36,413 bases of DNA from Clostridium intestinale DSM 6191 (GCF_900130055.1 NZ_FQXU01000009.1:1-36413), one strand, 5' to 3'. Positions 1 through 7,919 are shown, numbered from the stretch's first letter. Translations and numbers: made by a program. The notes: a model not told the origin generated them from the sequence alone.

Positions 1-278
<278 letters not shown>

Positions 279-337
279 AATAGTTAACTGGAATATATAA
301 TAATATTATTAAAGGAAACTCCTTAGCTAAAGCTAAT

Positions 338-380
338 GAGTAAGTTCGGGGAACTAAATCATAGATTTAGACCCTCACTT
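338..380 (-). repeat. 43-nt foldable repeat, copy 1, in the 23S-5S spacer
   Basis: Read on the minus strand, this 43-nt segment matches 4680-4722 (plus strand) at 38 of 43 positions. It contains two small hairpins: CTAAATC/GATTTAG with a 3-nt loop, and GTTC/GAAC with a 3-nt loop. An imperfect outer stem (GAGTAAG with CTCACTT) would make a three-way junction. Differences between copies fall in the two loops and in two bases next to the outer stem. The function is unknown. Confidence 0.7.
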
Positions 381-481
381 ATGTGCAATTTTGAAAGAAT
401 AAAATTCTTTCCTAAGTCCTTTCAGCGTAGCTGTTAGGATAAGCGACCATACAAAATGTGAAATTTTGAATGTCTGCTTAT

Positions 482-599
482 ATTTGGTGATAATGGCATA
501 AAGGTAACACACCTTCCCATTCCGAACAGGATTGTTAAGCTTTATTACGCCGATGGTACTGCACGGGAGACTGTGTGGGAGAGTAGGAAGTCGCCAAAT
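482..599 (+). rRNA. 5S rRNA
   Basis: The segment has the 5S core CCTTCCCATTCCGAACAGG and the downstream GATGGTACTGC and GAGAGTAGGAAGTCGCC blocks. The ends are set by pairing of ATTTGG (482-487) with CCAAAT (594-599). It lies about 200 bp after 23S in the usual 23S-5S order. Confidence 0.95.
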
Positions 600-604
600 T
601 TTAT

Positions 605-679
605 GGCCCCTTGGTCAAGCGGTCAAGACACCACCCTCTCACGGTGGTAACAGGGGTTCGATTCCCCTAGGGGTCACCA
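605..679 (+). tRNA. tRNA-Glu (anticodon CUC)
   Basis: A cloverleaf is readable by eye. The acceptor stem is GGCCCCT (605-611) with AGGGGTC (669-675). The anticodon stem CCACC/GGTGG encloses the loop CTCTCAC, giving anticodon CTC at 638-640. The T arm contains GGTTCGATTCC, and CCA is encoded at 677-679. CUC reads GAG only, so a separate tRNA-Glu(UUC) should exist elsewhere. It follows 5S by 5 nt and is probably co-transcribed with the rRNA operon. Confidence 0.95.
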
Positions 680-755
680 TAATCTATATAACTCCCTATA
701 GCTGCAGATATAAGGAGTTTATATATATGTAATAATTTTATTAATAAGAATTTAC

Positions 756-781
756 ACCACTCATTAAAGAGTGGTTTTTTG
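756..781 (+). terminator. Rho-independent terminator of the rRNA-tRNA operon
   Basis: The stem CCACTC (757-762) pairs with GAGTGG (769-774) around a 6-nt loop, followed by six T residues. Confidence 0.85.
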
Positions 782-833
782 TGTTAAAAATTTATATACT
801 AAATATTTAAATGACTTAAATAACTATCCTTAA

Positions 834-862
834 TAGACAATGGTTTTCCAATATATTATAAT
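834..862 (+). promoter_or_regulatory. Putative sigma-A promoter of the GGDEF/EAL gene
   Basis: TAGACA (834-839) and TATAAT (857-862) are separated by 17 bp. Transcription would start about 50 nt before the GTG start at 920. Confidence 0.55.
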
Positions 863-919
863 GTTAATAAAGAAATTTGTAGAAAAAGAATAAAAAGACA
901 TTTTTGGTGGGGTGATAGG

Positions 920-3868
920 GTGTTTAGGGACAGATATTTATGTAAAAATAAAAGGTACATTAAAACATTTATTAAAGAGATAATGGTTATTACATTCTTA
1001 TTAAATTTATTAATATATCCTGAAACTGTACACTCACAAGAAATTAAAGATAAAAGAGTATTAATTCTAAACTCATATGATTCAGCATATTCATGGACTA
1101 ATAATGAAGTAGACGGGATAGTAGAGCAAATAAAAGATTATGTACCGGAGGTTAATATTCATATAGAATATATGGATTGGAAGAACTATCCCGAGGAACG
1201 TAATATAGAATTATTTAAAGAACTTATAAAATATAAGTATGGCAAAATGGATATAGATGAAATAATAACTACGGATGATTCTGCACTTGAATTTGTAATT
1301 AATAACAGAAATGAACTGTTTAAAGATGTGCCAGTTATTTTTTCAGGAGTGTATGAAGATGTTGCTAGACCTATGATAAAGGGGCAGGATAACATCACAG
1401 GGATATTTGAAAGTATAGATCCTAAAGGAACTATAGAAGCAGCACTTAATATAATTCCAAAAGCAAAAAATATCTATCTAATACATGATAATACAGAAAC
1501 TGGAATAGGGTCTTTTGAGGAAGTAAAAAATGCATTAAATAAAATAGATAGAAATATAAACTTAGTGCAATTAAACAATATAGCCATAGATGATTTAGAT
1601 AATACCTTGCCAGAAATAGATAAAGATAGTATAGTGCTGCTCTCGTCGTATACAAGAGATATAAATGAAAAAACTTTAGATGTTGAAAATATGACGAAGC
1701 TTTTAAGTTCAAAAATTCATAGACCTATATTTCAACTTTATGAGATGAATTTAGGATATGGAACTTTGGGAGGAAGTCTCCTAACAGCAGAAGGACATGG
1801 TAAGGATGCTGGGAAGATGGCAGCTAGAATATTAAGTGGAGAAAAAGCAGATGATATTCCATTAAATTCGGAATATTCTACTGAAAGTATATATGATTAT
1901 AATGTAATGCAGATGTATGACATATCTGAAAAGGATTTGCCAGCTGGAAGTATTATAATAAATGAAAAGCCTAGTATGTATAAAACATATAAGAAGTTAA
2001 TATGGATAGTTATTTCTATAATATTGCTTTTAGTATCACTGGTTTTTATTATGCTTATAAATATTATAAGTCGTAAAAAAGCTGAGAAAAAATTAATGAA
2101 GAATAACTATGAATTATCGGCATTATATGAAGAATTGGCAGCATCAGATGAAGAACTTAGAACTCAATATGAGCAGCTTGAGGAGAATAAGGAAGTTATT
2201 CAGAAAAATGAGGAAATGTATAGACTTATTTTTGAGACCACTAATGATGGTATATGGGAAATAAATCTAGAGACAGGGGAAAGATATTTTTCTGAAAGAT
2301 GGCATAAGATTTTTGAATTACCTATTGAAAAAACTGTAGATATGGATAAGTGGTTTGAACTTGTACACCCTGAGGATTATTATATAGCTAAAAATTCAAT
2401 TGAAGAAATAGCAAGTGGCTATACTGATAGTTTTTCATGTAGTTATAGGATACTTACTAGTAGCGGAGAATATAAATGGATTCATGCTAGAGGAAAATCT
2501 ATGAGGGATAATAATGGAAAACCTTTTAGAATCGTTGGCTCTCACTCTGACATACATGATAAAAAGATACATGAAGAAAAAATAAAACAAATGGCTTTTT
2601 TTGATAATCTTACTGGATTAGCTAATAGAACTCAGTTCGTAAATAATTTTAATGAAGTTATAACCAGATCAGATAGCAATGCACTAATATTTATGGATTT
2701 AGATAATTTTAAAAATATTAATGATTCTTTTGGACATACTATAGGGGATAAGCTATTAATAGAAATAGCTAATAGAATTAAAAAGTGTACCAAAGAATCA
2801 GATATTGTTGCTAGACTAGGCGGAGATGAATTTTTAATTTTAATTACTAACGTTTATGAAAAGCAGAGTGTTGAGTCATATCTTAATAATATGTTAGAGG
2901 AGCTAAGAAATAGTATAGTTATAAATGGTATAAATATTATTACTTCTGCAAGCTTTGGGGCTGCATTATATTCTAAGGATGGCGATAGCTTTGAAGAATT
3001 ATTTAAGAATGCTGATACTGCAATGTATAAGGCTAAAGAGTCGGGGAAAAGAAATTATGTATTTTTTGAACAATGGATGAATGATGATATAGTGGAAATG
3101 GTTATTATGGAAGATAATCTAAGAACAGCTCTTGAGAACAATGAGTTTATATTACATTATCAGCCTAAATATAATCCATATGACTCTAAGATAGATGGAT
3201 TTGAAGCACTTATTAGATGGAATAATCCAAACTTAGGACTTGTATCACCATTTAAATTTATAGGTATAGCTGAAAAAACTGGATTGATAATACCTATAGG
3301 AAGATGGGTGTTAGAGAATGCATGCTATTTTATTAAAGGTTTGCATAATAAAGGCGAAAAAAATATAAGTGTAGCAGTAAATGTATCTGTAATACAATTG
3401 GTTCAAAAAGATTTTATTGATATGGTTAATGATATCATAAAAAGAAGTGGAGTTGACCCTAGATATATTAACATAGAGATAACAGAGTCAATTTTAATGG
3501 AATCCATAGAAACAAATATATCTAAAATTAATGAATTAAAGAAGATCGGTGTAAAAATATCTTTAGATGATTTTGGAAAAGGATATTCATCTCTTACTTA
3601 TCTAAAAGACATCCCATTTGATACCTTAAAAATCGATAAACTTTTTGTAGATGAACTATGTAGTGAAAAAGATGATAATGCCATAGTAGGTACAATAATA
3701 AAGTTAGCGCATCAAATGAATTTAGAAGTTGTAGCTGAAGGGGTAGAATCTGTGGAGCAGTATAGATATTTGATTAATAATAACTGTGATTTAATTCAAG
3801 GTTATTATATTTCTAAACCTATTCCTATAGAGGAAATTGAGGATGTTTTGAAAAAGTATAATAAATAA
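920..3868 (+). CDS. Membrane c-di-GMP enzyme: extracytoplasmic sensor, PAS, GGDEF, EAL
   Basis: 982 residues from a GTG start with GGTGGGG about 7 nt upstream. A hydrophobic N-terminal segment (about residues 20-40) is followed by an extracytoplasmic region (about 45-345) resembling the ABC-transporter substrate-binding-like sensor family (PF04392 type). Then come a membrane helix (about 363-385), a coiled coil (about 390-435), a PAS/PAC domain (about 437-555), GGDEF (about 570-730) and EAL (about 740-980). The diguanylate cyclase signature GGDEF is intact at 634-638. The product-inhibition site reads KESD rather than RxxD. The EAL domain keeps EALIRW (762-767), NVS, EITES, DDFGKGYSSL, KID, AEGVE and QGYY, so phosphodiesterase activity is plausible. 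It probably senses a small extracellular ligand and sets c-di-GMP level, hence motility or biofilm. It appears monocistronic, with its own promoter and terminator. The ligand and the net direction of activity cannot be read from sequence. Confidence 0.93.
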   Translation: MFRDRYLCKNKRYIKTFIKEIMVITFLLNLLIYPETVHSQEIKDKRVLILNSYDSAYSWTNNEVDGIVEQIKDYVPEVNIHIEYMDWKNYPEERNIELFKELIKYKYGKMDIDEIITTDDSALEFVINNRNELFKDVPVIFSGVYEDVARPMIKGQDNITGIFESIDPKGTIEAALNIIPKAKNIYLIHDNTETGIGSFEEVKNALNKIDRNINLVQLNNIAIDDLDNTLPEIDKDSIVLLSSYTRDINEKTLDVENMTKLLSSKIHRPIFQLYEMNLGYGTLGGSLLTAEGHGKDAGKMAARILSGEKADDIPLNSEYSTESIYDYNVMQMYDISEKDLPAGSIIINEKPSMYKTYKKLIWIVISIILLLVSLVFIMLINIISRKKAEKKLMKNNYELSALYEELAASDEELRTQYEQLEENKEVIQKNEEMYRLIFETTNDGIWEINLETGERYFSERWHKIFELPIEKTVDMDKWFELVHPEDYYIAKNSIEEIASGYTDSFSCSYRILTSSGEYKWIHARGKSMRDNNGKPFRIVGSHSDIHDKKIHEEKIKQMAFFDNLTGLANRTQFVNNFNEVITRSDSNALIFMDLDNFKNINDSFGHTIGDKLLIEIANRIKKCTKESDIVARLGGDEFLILITNVYEKQSVESYLNNMLEELRNSIVINGINIITSASFGAALYSKDGDSFEELFKNADTAMYKAKESGKRNYVFFEQWMNDDIVEMVIMEDNLRTALENNEFILHYQPKYNPYDSKIDGFEALIRWNNPNLGLVSPFKFIGIAEKTGLIIPIGRWVLENACYFIKGLHNKGEKNISVAVNVSVIQLVQKDFIDMVNDIIKRSGVDPRYINIEITESILMESIETNISKINELKKIGVKISLDDFGKGYSSLTYLKDIPFDTLKIDKLFVDELCSEKDDNAIVGTIIKLAHQMNLEVVAEGVESVEQYRYLINNNCDLIQGYYISKPIPIEEIEDVLKKYNK

Positions 3869-3876
3869 AATGTCAT

Positions 3877-3917
3877 AATAGCCATCTATTTATCTAAGAT
3901 AAGTAGATGCTATTTTT
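3877..3917 (+). terminator. Rho-independent terminator after the GGDEF/EAL gene
   Basis: A long hairpin pairs TCTATTTATCT (3885-3895) with AGATAAGTAGA (3897-3907), extended by AATAGC/GCTATT, followed by TTTTT. Confidence 0.8.
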
Positions 3918-3936
3918 AAGTAATAGAAGAAAAAAA

Positions 3937-3980
3937 CTATCCACAGAGCTGTGGAAAAGTATTGTGGATTATGTTGATAA
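3937..3980. promoter_or_regulatory. Cluster of four DnaA-box-like 9-mers upstream of sfsA
   Basis: CTATCCACA (3937-3945) and, in the opposite orientation, TGTGGAAAA (3950-3958), TGTGGATTA (3963-3971) and TGTTGATAA (3972-3980). Each differs by one base from the DnaA consensus TTATCCACA or its complement. CCACAG-AG-CTGTGG (3941-3954) is also a dyad. This could be a DnaA-responsive promoter or DnaA-titration site. It ends 20 bp before the sfsA start. Binding is inferred only. Confidence 0.35.
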
Positions 3981-4000
3981 TAATAAAAGGCGGTAAATAA

Positions 4001-4693
4001 ATGATATTTAAAAATAATATTAAAAGGGCAAAGTTTATAAAAAGGCCAAATAGATTTAATGCACATGTATTAGTTGATGGTAAAGAGGAGGTTGTACATG
4101 TTCCTAATACAGGAAGATGTAGAGAAATTCTTAAAGAAGGAGCTACGGTTATACTTAGAGAAGAGTTAAATCCTAGTAGAAAAACAAGGTATGACTTAAT
4201 GGCTGTTTATAAAGAAGATAAATTAATCAGCATAGATTCACAGGTACCAAATAAAGTAGTACGAGAGGCGTTAGAAAATGGTGTCATACCTTCACTAAAA
4301 GTGTATAATTTAATTGAGAGAGAAAAAACATTTGGGAAAAGTAGATTTGATTTTAAGTTAAGTAATGATTTTGGAGAAGAGTACTACTTAGAGGTTAAAG
4401 GTGTTACTTTAGAATTTAGTGGTGAAGCAAGGTTTCCAGACGCTCCAACTGAAAGAGGAACAAAACATGTATTAGAATTAGTGGAAGCTAAAAAACAAGG
4501 GAAAGGTGCCGGAATACTTTTCTTAATTCAATTAGAAGAAGTAAATAATTTTAGACCTAATTATGAAATGGATGAGAACTTTGGGAAAGCGGTTAAATTT
4601 GCAAAAGAAAATGGCGTAGATATATTGGCATATAACTGTAGGGTTACCGAAGACTCTATAAGCATTTTTAAGGAAGTGAAAGTGAGAATCTAA
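4001..4693 (+). CDS. sfsA: SfsA family DNA/RNA nuclease
   Basis: 230 residues, the usual length for SfsA. ATG start with AAAGGCGG 10 nt upstream. Recognisable features are the N-terminal OB-like region with RPNRF and VPNTGRC (about residues 15-46), then a nuclease-like core with SRFDF (about 108-112), the acidic/lysine pair in YLEVKGVT (about 127-134), and the family signature RFPDAPTERGTKH (about 144-156). SfsA was named for sugar-fermentation stimulation in E. coli; the fold is PD-(D/E)XK nuclease-like and nuclease activity has been reported for the family. Its physiological role in clostridia is unclear. It is probably co-transcribed with the Nudix gene 67 bp downstream. Its last codons form part of the 43-nt repeat at 4680-4722. 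Confidence 0.95.
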   Translation: MIFKNNIKRAKFIKRPNRFNAHVLVDGKEEVVHVPNTGRCREILKEGATVILREELNPSRKTRYDLMAVYKEDKLISIDSQVPNKVVREALENGVIPSLKVYNLIEREKTFGKSRFDFKLSNDFGEEYYLEVKGVTLEFSGEARFPDAPTERGTKHVLELVEAKKQGKGAGILFLIQLEEVNNFRPNYEMDENFGKAVKFAKENGVDILAYNCRVTEDSISIFKEVKVRI

Positions 4694-4722
4694 ATCTTTG
4701 ATTTAGTTCTTCGAACTTACTC
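4680..4722 (+). repeat. 43-nt foldable repeat, copy 2, overlapping the end of sfsA
   Basis: Matches the minus strand of 338-380 at 38 of 43 positions. The two hairpins, CTAAATC-TTT-GATTTAG and GTTC-TTC-GAAC, keep identical stems and differ only in their loops. The first 14 nt lie inside sfsA and include its stop codon; the rest is in the sfsA-Nudix gap, where it could affect mRNA stability or processing. Confidence 0.7.
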
Positions 4723-4760
4723 CAGTGAGGAAGTTCTAGTTTGATGGGGAGGAACAAAAA

Positions 4761-5291
4761 ATGAAGTTTAAATTTTGTCCATTGTGTGGAAAAAAGTTAG
4801 AGATAAGAGATAGCTGGGATGAAGGTGGGGTTCCTTATTGTAGTAGTGATGATATGATGTTTTTTGATACTCCTAAACCATGTGCAGTAATAGCTGTTGT
4901 TAAGGACGATGAAATACTACTATTAAAGCAAAGTTACATTTTTAAAAATTCAAAAGTACTGGTTTCTGGTTATGTTGGAACTAATGAAACTGTTGAAGAC
5001 ACTGTATATAGGGAAGTTAAAGAGGAAACCGGTATAGAAATTGAAGATATAAAGTATTTAGGTAGTGATTTTGTTAAGGATAAGGATTTATTAATGTTAA
5101 CTTATATGGCGAAATATAAAAGTGGAGAAATTAATAAATCATCAGAAGTTGAATGGATTGATTGGAGCAAAATAGAGGATGCTTTATGTGAAATGAGCGA
5201 AGATGAAGTAGGTAAAAAAGTTGTTAAAAAGGTTCTTAAAGAGATAGGATATAAGGGAACTAAAGCTTTTACTTGTGAAATAAGCAGATAA
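4761..5291 (+). CDS. Nudix hydrolase with N-terminal zinc-ribbon-like segment
   Basis: 176 residues, ATG with GGGGAGG upstream. Residues 6-9 are CPLC and Cys27 follows, like the zinc ribbon of NudC-type NADH pyrophosphatases. The expected fourth cysteine is absent (YCSSDD), so zinc binding is uncertain. The Nudix box is complete: G-x5-E-x7-REVKEETGI (about residues 73-95). It should hydrolyse a nucleoside diphosphate linked to another moiety using Mg2+ or Mn2+. The protein is shorter than NudC (about 260 residues), so the substrate is not predictable. It is downstream of sfsA in the same direction and ends inside a hairpin shared with the convergent gene. Confidence 0.88.
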   Translation: MKFKFCPLCGKKLEIRDSWDEGGVPYCSSDDMMFFDTPKPCAVIAVVKDDEILLLKQSYIFKNSKVLVSGYVGTNETVEDTVYREVKEETGIEIEDIKYLGSDFVKDKDLLMLTYMAKYKSGEINKSSEVEWIDWSKIEDALCEMSEDEVGKKVVKKVLKEIGYKGTKAFTCEISR

Positions 5292-5313
5292 AACCATGTT
5301 TATCTGCTTATTT
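5278..5313. terminator. Bidirectional hairpin between convergent genes
   Basis: A perfect 15-bp stem (5278-5292 with 5299-5313) with a 6-nt loop includes the stop codon of the Nudix gene and abuts the stop codon of the minus-strand gene. The U-tract is short on either strand. Confidence 0.65.
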
Positions 5314-5652
5314 CTAATTATATCTTTCTACAGATATAGTTAAAAGGTTGTTTTTATAATTTATTTCAAAATGATCTATCATCATTCCTAATAACGAAAG
5401 TTCTGAGGAAGAGTGAAAATCACCATTTAATTCCCAATAATATTCTTCAATTTCATGTAATCTAGGAACACTTAAAACTCTATTTATATCTTCTAAATCA
5501 GAAGAGGTAAAGTTATCTGTTTTGCCGCTAATTTTTATTTTTATACTGTTTTCATTGCAGGTTTCAATATCTAAAGAAGTGGCTCCTAATTTATAAAAAT
5601 AAGCAGTTAGCTCACTTAACATTTTTATACTTTTATCAATTGTGTTTTTCAT
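5314..5652 (-). CDS. Hypothetical protein coupled to the DUF1576 gene
   Basis: 112 residues, soluble and acidic, with no signal peptide or membrane segment and no family I recognise. The N-terminal 20 residues look helical; the centre and C-terminus look like alternating strands and helices (SIKIKISGK, LLTISVERY), as in a small alpha/beta domain. The start overlaps the 3' end of the DUF1576 membrane protein by 17 nt. Translation is therefore probably coupled and the two proteins may act together. The reading frame is real by its position, coupling and amino-acid composition; the function is unknown. Confidence 0.75.
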   Translation of the reverse strand: MKNTIDKSIKMLSELTAYFYKLGATSLDIETCNENSIKIKISGKTDNFTSSDLEDINRVLSVPRLHEIEEYYWELNGDFHSSSELSLLGMMIDHFEINYKNNLLTISVERYN

Positions 5653-6901
5653 TTACATTCTCCTTTTTAAATGCATGTATAAGAGGAAGCATAATTACAC
5701 AAACAAAACCTCCTGACAGGCCATTGTTATATAAATTTAATCCTCCGTGGACATATCCTATATTAGTAACTAAAAATACGTGTAAAAATCCAGCTATTAC
5801 TCCATATATGAAACCAAAGTTACCGGCTATTGGAGCTAAACAAGTAGAAAATAGTATAGAAATCAACATTTGAGGTGAGTTCACATCAAGTATATTAATA
5901 GAAGCCGATAGGGTTGCACCTAAAATAACGGGTAATGTGTTTTTGGGATGTTTACCAAAAGCTGAAAATCCTATTATTGTAAAAATCGCACCCATCAAAG
6001 GTCCATTTAACTCTCCTCCTAGTATAAATACTATAATTAAAGATATCAACCCCATGAGACCCATATTTGCATATACACGATTTCCATACATTAAATAATA
6101 ATCACTTACAAGTCTTCCAGAAGATTTATTTATTAACCTTAGGGAGTTTACTATATTATATTTATTATTACCTGTTAATGATATTAGTAGTAATGATATG
6201 CATATCATTATCACAATTATAGATAAAAATTTGTGGCTATCATGAAATAAAATCAGGTTGCTTTCAAAGTCTATTCCCAAAGACCTATAAATTGACATTA
6301 TAAACATTGCCAAAAGGCCTCCAGAGAACCCTAAATTATATAGATTAAATCCTTGGTGAAGTCTTAAACAATAGGATGAAATAGGAGGTAAAATAAATCC
6401 AATACATATTCCTAATAAAAATCCAAGTACATAACCTTCAACAAAAGAAAATTGACTAGTGAAACTCAGCTGAGTTACAGTAGGCGATAATGTTGTACCA
6501 AGTAAAGCTATTAATATATAATTAAGAAAAGGTTCTTTTTTGTATTTAGAGAATAGCCAAACCCCTATAATAATTGGCCATATGTTTATTATGTTTTTTC
6601 CAAAAAAAGAAAATCCAGTAGTTAGCCATAAAGACATTATAGTAGAACCATTTGGCTTTACTCCAATGTGTATTAAAAGAGCTATCATTGATAAACCAGT
6701 CAACCCAACATTTATGAAGGTAGCTCCAATTCCACCTATGGCTAAATAGTCGGTTAGAAGGATATCTGGAGTAGTTAGAATACTTTTTAATCCTAAATAA
6801 AGTATATTAAGTTCTGTAGAAATCAGTGGGATTATGATCATCAATCCATAAAGAAGAAAATAATAAGAATAATTTTTTATTAATTTTTTTGTTGCGGTCA
6901 T
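5636..6901 (-). CDS. DUF1576 family polytopic membrane protein
   Basis: 421 residues with roughly ten or more hydrophobic segments. ATG start preceded by AAGGGGG on the minus strand. I recognise the layout of the DUF1576 family of clostridial membrane proteins, which has no assigned function. There is an internal duplication. HQGFNLYNLGFSGG (from His182) recurs as HGGLNLYNNGLSGG (from His385), and GFSFFGKN/PIIIG recurs as GFSAFGKH/PVILG. The offset is about 200 residues, roughly half the protein. Two-repeat membrane proteins with Gly-rich re-entrant motifs are often transporters or channels, so a transport role is a reasonable inference. It is first of a two-gene minus-strand unit and divergent from the TIM-barrel gene. 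Confidence 0.85.
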   Translation of the reverse strand: MTATKKLIKNYSYYFLLYGLMIIIPLISTELNILYLGLKSILTTPDILLTDYLAIGGIGATFINVGLTGLSMIALLIHIGVKPNGSTIMSLWLTTGFSFFGKNIINIWPIIIGVWLFSKYKKEPFLNYILIALLGTTLSPTVTQLSFTSQFSFVEGYVLGFLLGICIGFILPPISSYCLRLHQGFNLYNLGFSGGLLAMFIMSIYRSLGIDFESNLILFHDSHKFLSIIVIMICISLLLISLTGNNKYNIVNSLRLINKSSGRLVSDYYLMYGNRVYANMGLMGLISLIIVFILGGELNGPLMGAIFTIIGFSAFGKHPKNTLPVILGATLSASINILDVNSPQMLISILFSTCLAPIAGNFGFIYGVIAGFLHVFLVTNIGYVHGGLNLYNNGLSGGFVCVIMLPLIHAFKKENVNEKHN

Positions 6902-6937
6902 ATATACCCCCTTAAAATAAAATTTATAAAATTGAAG

Positions 6938-6966
6938 TTGAAACCATTTATTAGTATATTTATAAG
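6938..6966 (+). promoter_or_regulatory. Putative sigma-A promoter of the TIM-barrel gene
   Basis: TTGAAA (6938-6943) and TATAAG (6961-6966) have a 17-bp spacer, about 40 nt before the ATG at 7007. The region is very AT-rich, so alternatives exist. Confidence 0.45.
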
Positions 6967-7006
6967 TATTATAATATATTTATAATACTTTGTGGAGGGA
7001 AAACAT

Positions 7007-7681
7007 ATGTCGATAAAAGAATCTAAATTTGTACCAGAAATAAAAGGCATACTAAGAAACCATGTAATAGAAGTACCTACTATTATAAGAAATTGTAGTG
7101 GAATAAAGATATTTGGTAAAAGAATTAAGTCGTTACTATTTACAACTGATGTTGCTATAATAAGAAACACCAATGCTGATGCGATTATAGCTGTATATCC
7201 CTTCACGCCTCAACCATTAATAACTCAAGCATTAGTTATGGCGGCAGATGTGCCTGTTTTTTGTGGTGTAGGTGGGGGAATAACTCAAGGGAAAAGAGTA
7301 GTAAACTTAGCTCTTGATGCAGAGTTTAAAGGTGCTATGGGTGTTGTTGTCAACGCTCCAACATCAAATGAAATAATTAAAAAAATTAGAAACACTATTG
7401 ATATACCTGTTATAGTTACTATGGTTTCTGAAAATGAAAACATAGAAGAAAGAATAGAATCAGGAGCCACTATACTAAATGTATCAGGTGGTAAAGATAC
7501 TGCAGCTATAGTTAAGAGAATAAAAGACCAATATCCTGAATTTCCAGTTATAGCAACAGGAGGACCTACAGAAGAAAGTATCAGAGAAACAATACTAGCT
7601 GGTGCCAATGCTATAACTTATACACCTCCATTAGGTGGAGATATTATGAGTGACTTAATGGATAAGTACAGAAATTCATAA
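7007..7681 (+). CDS. TIM-barrel protein of unknown function (phosphate-binding type)
   Basis: 225 residues from ATG 7007. An in-frame GTG at 6992 is less likely, because GGAGGG at 6994-6999 sits ideally as the ribosome site for 7007. The sequence shows repeating beta-alpha units with strand-end motifs typical of phosphate-binding TIM barrels such as ThiG, NanE or TrpC-like enzymes: VPVFCGVGGGIT, AMGVVVNAPTS, ILNVSGGKDT, and a C-terminal VIATGGPTEESI followed by AGANAITYTPP. Relatives in clostridia are often just called hydrolase. I cannot assign the substrate. It lies immediately before the lysine riboswitch with no clear terminator in between, but the riboswitch has its own promoter. Confidence 0.8.
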   Translation: MSIKESKFVPEIKGILRNHVIEVPTIIRNCSGIKIFGKRIKSLLFTTDVAIIRNTNADAIIAVYPFTPQPLITQALVMAADVPVFCGVGGGITQGKRVVNLALDAEFKGAMGVVVNAPTSNEIIKKIRNTIDIPVIVTMVSENENIEERIESGATILNVSGGKDTAAIVKRIKDQYPEFPVIATGGPTEESIRETILAGANAITYTPPLGGDIMSDLMDKYRNS

Positions 7682-7688
7682 AAAAGTG

Positions 7689-7716
7689 TTGACAAATATA
7701 TTTAATATGATATCAT
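7689..7716 (+). promoter_or_regulatory. Promoter of the lysine riboswitch-lysA transcript
   Basis: A consensus TTGACA (7689-7694) is followed after 16 bp by TATCAT (7711-7716), with the extended -10 TG at 7708-7709. Transcription would begin about 35 nt before the riboswitch P1 stem. Confidence 0.7.
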
Positions 7717-7754
7717 TGTATCAATAAGTTGAATAGTATATATAGAATATATAT

Positions 7755-7919
7755 ACCTAGGGTAGAGGTGCTGTTAGTTAATAGTATTTAGATTGAGCCG
7801 GCAAGCTAAGATGTCTAGAGAAAGGAACAACAGCCGAAGAGGTAATACCGGCAGGATTTATCTCTGGTCATGTACATAATATGTGCCTGACTGTCACGTT
7901 ATGTGGAGAGCTACAAGGT
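7755..7919 (+). promoter_or_regulatory. Lysine riboswitch (L-box) aptamer
   Basis: The conserved L-box blocks are present in order: GGTAGAGGTGC (7761-7771), GAGAAAGGAAC, CAGCCGAAGAGG, CTGACTGTCAC and GTGGAGAGCTAC. The P1 stem is ACC..GGTAG (7755-7765) with CTAC..GGT (7911-7919). It senses lysine and reduces expression of the following lysA by transcription termination at 7995-8025. The aptamer fills most of the 371-bp gap before lysA. Confidence 0.93.

Noticed and set aside
532-732. 66-residue ORF across 5S rRNA and tRNA-Glu
   Set aside because: It lies in RNA genes and has no ribosome site of its own.
3937-3980. Replication origin
   Set aside because: Only imperfect boxes, no AT-rich unwinding element pattern beyond the general background, and no dnaA/dnaN nearby.
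6898-7206. 102-residue minus-strand ORF with hydrophobic segments
   Set aside because: Mostly antisense to the start of the well-supported TIM-barrel gene and its promoter; no ribosome site.
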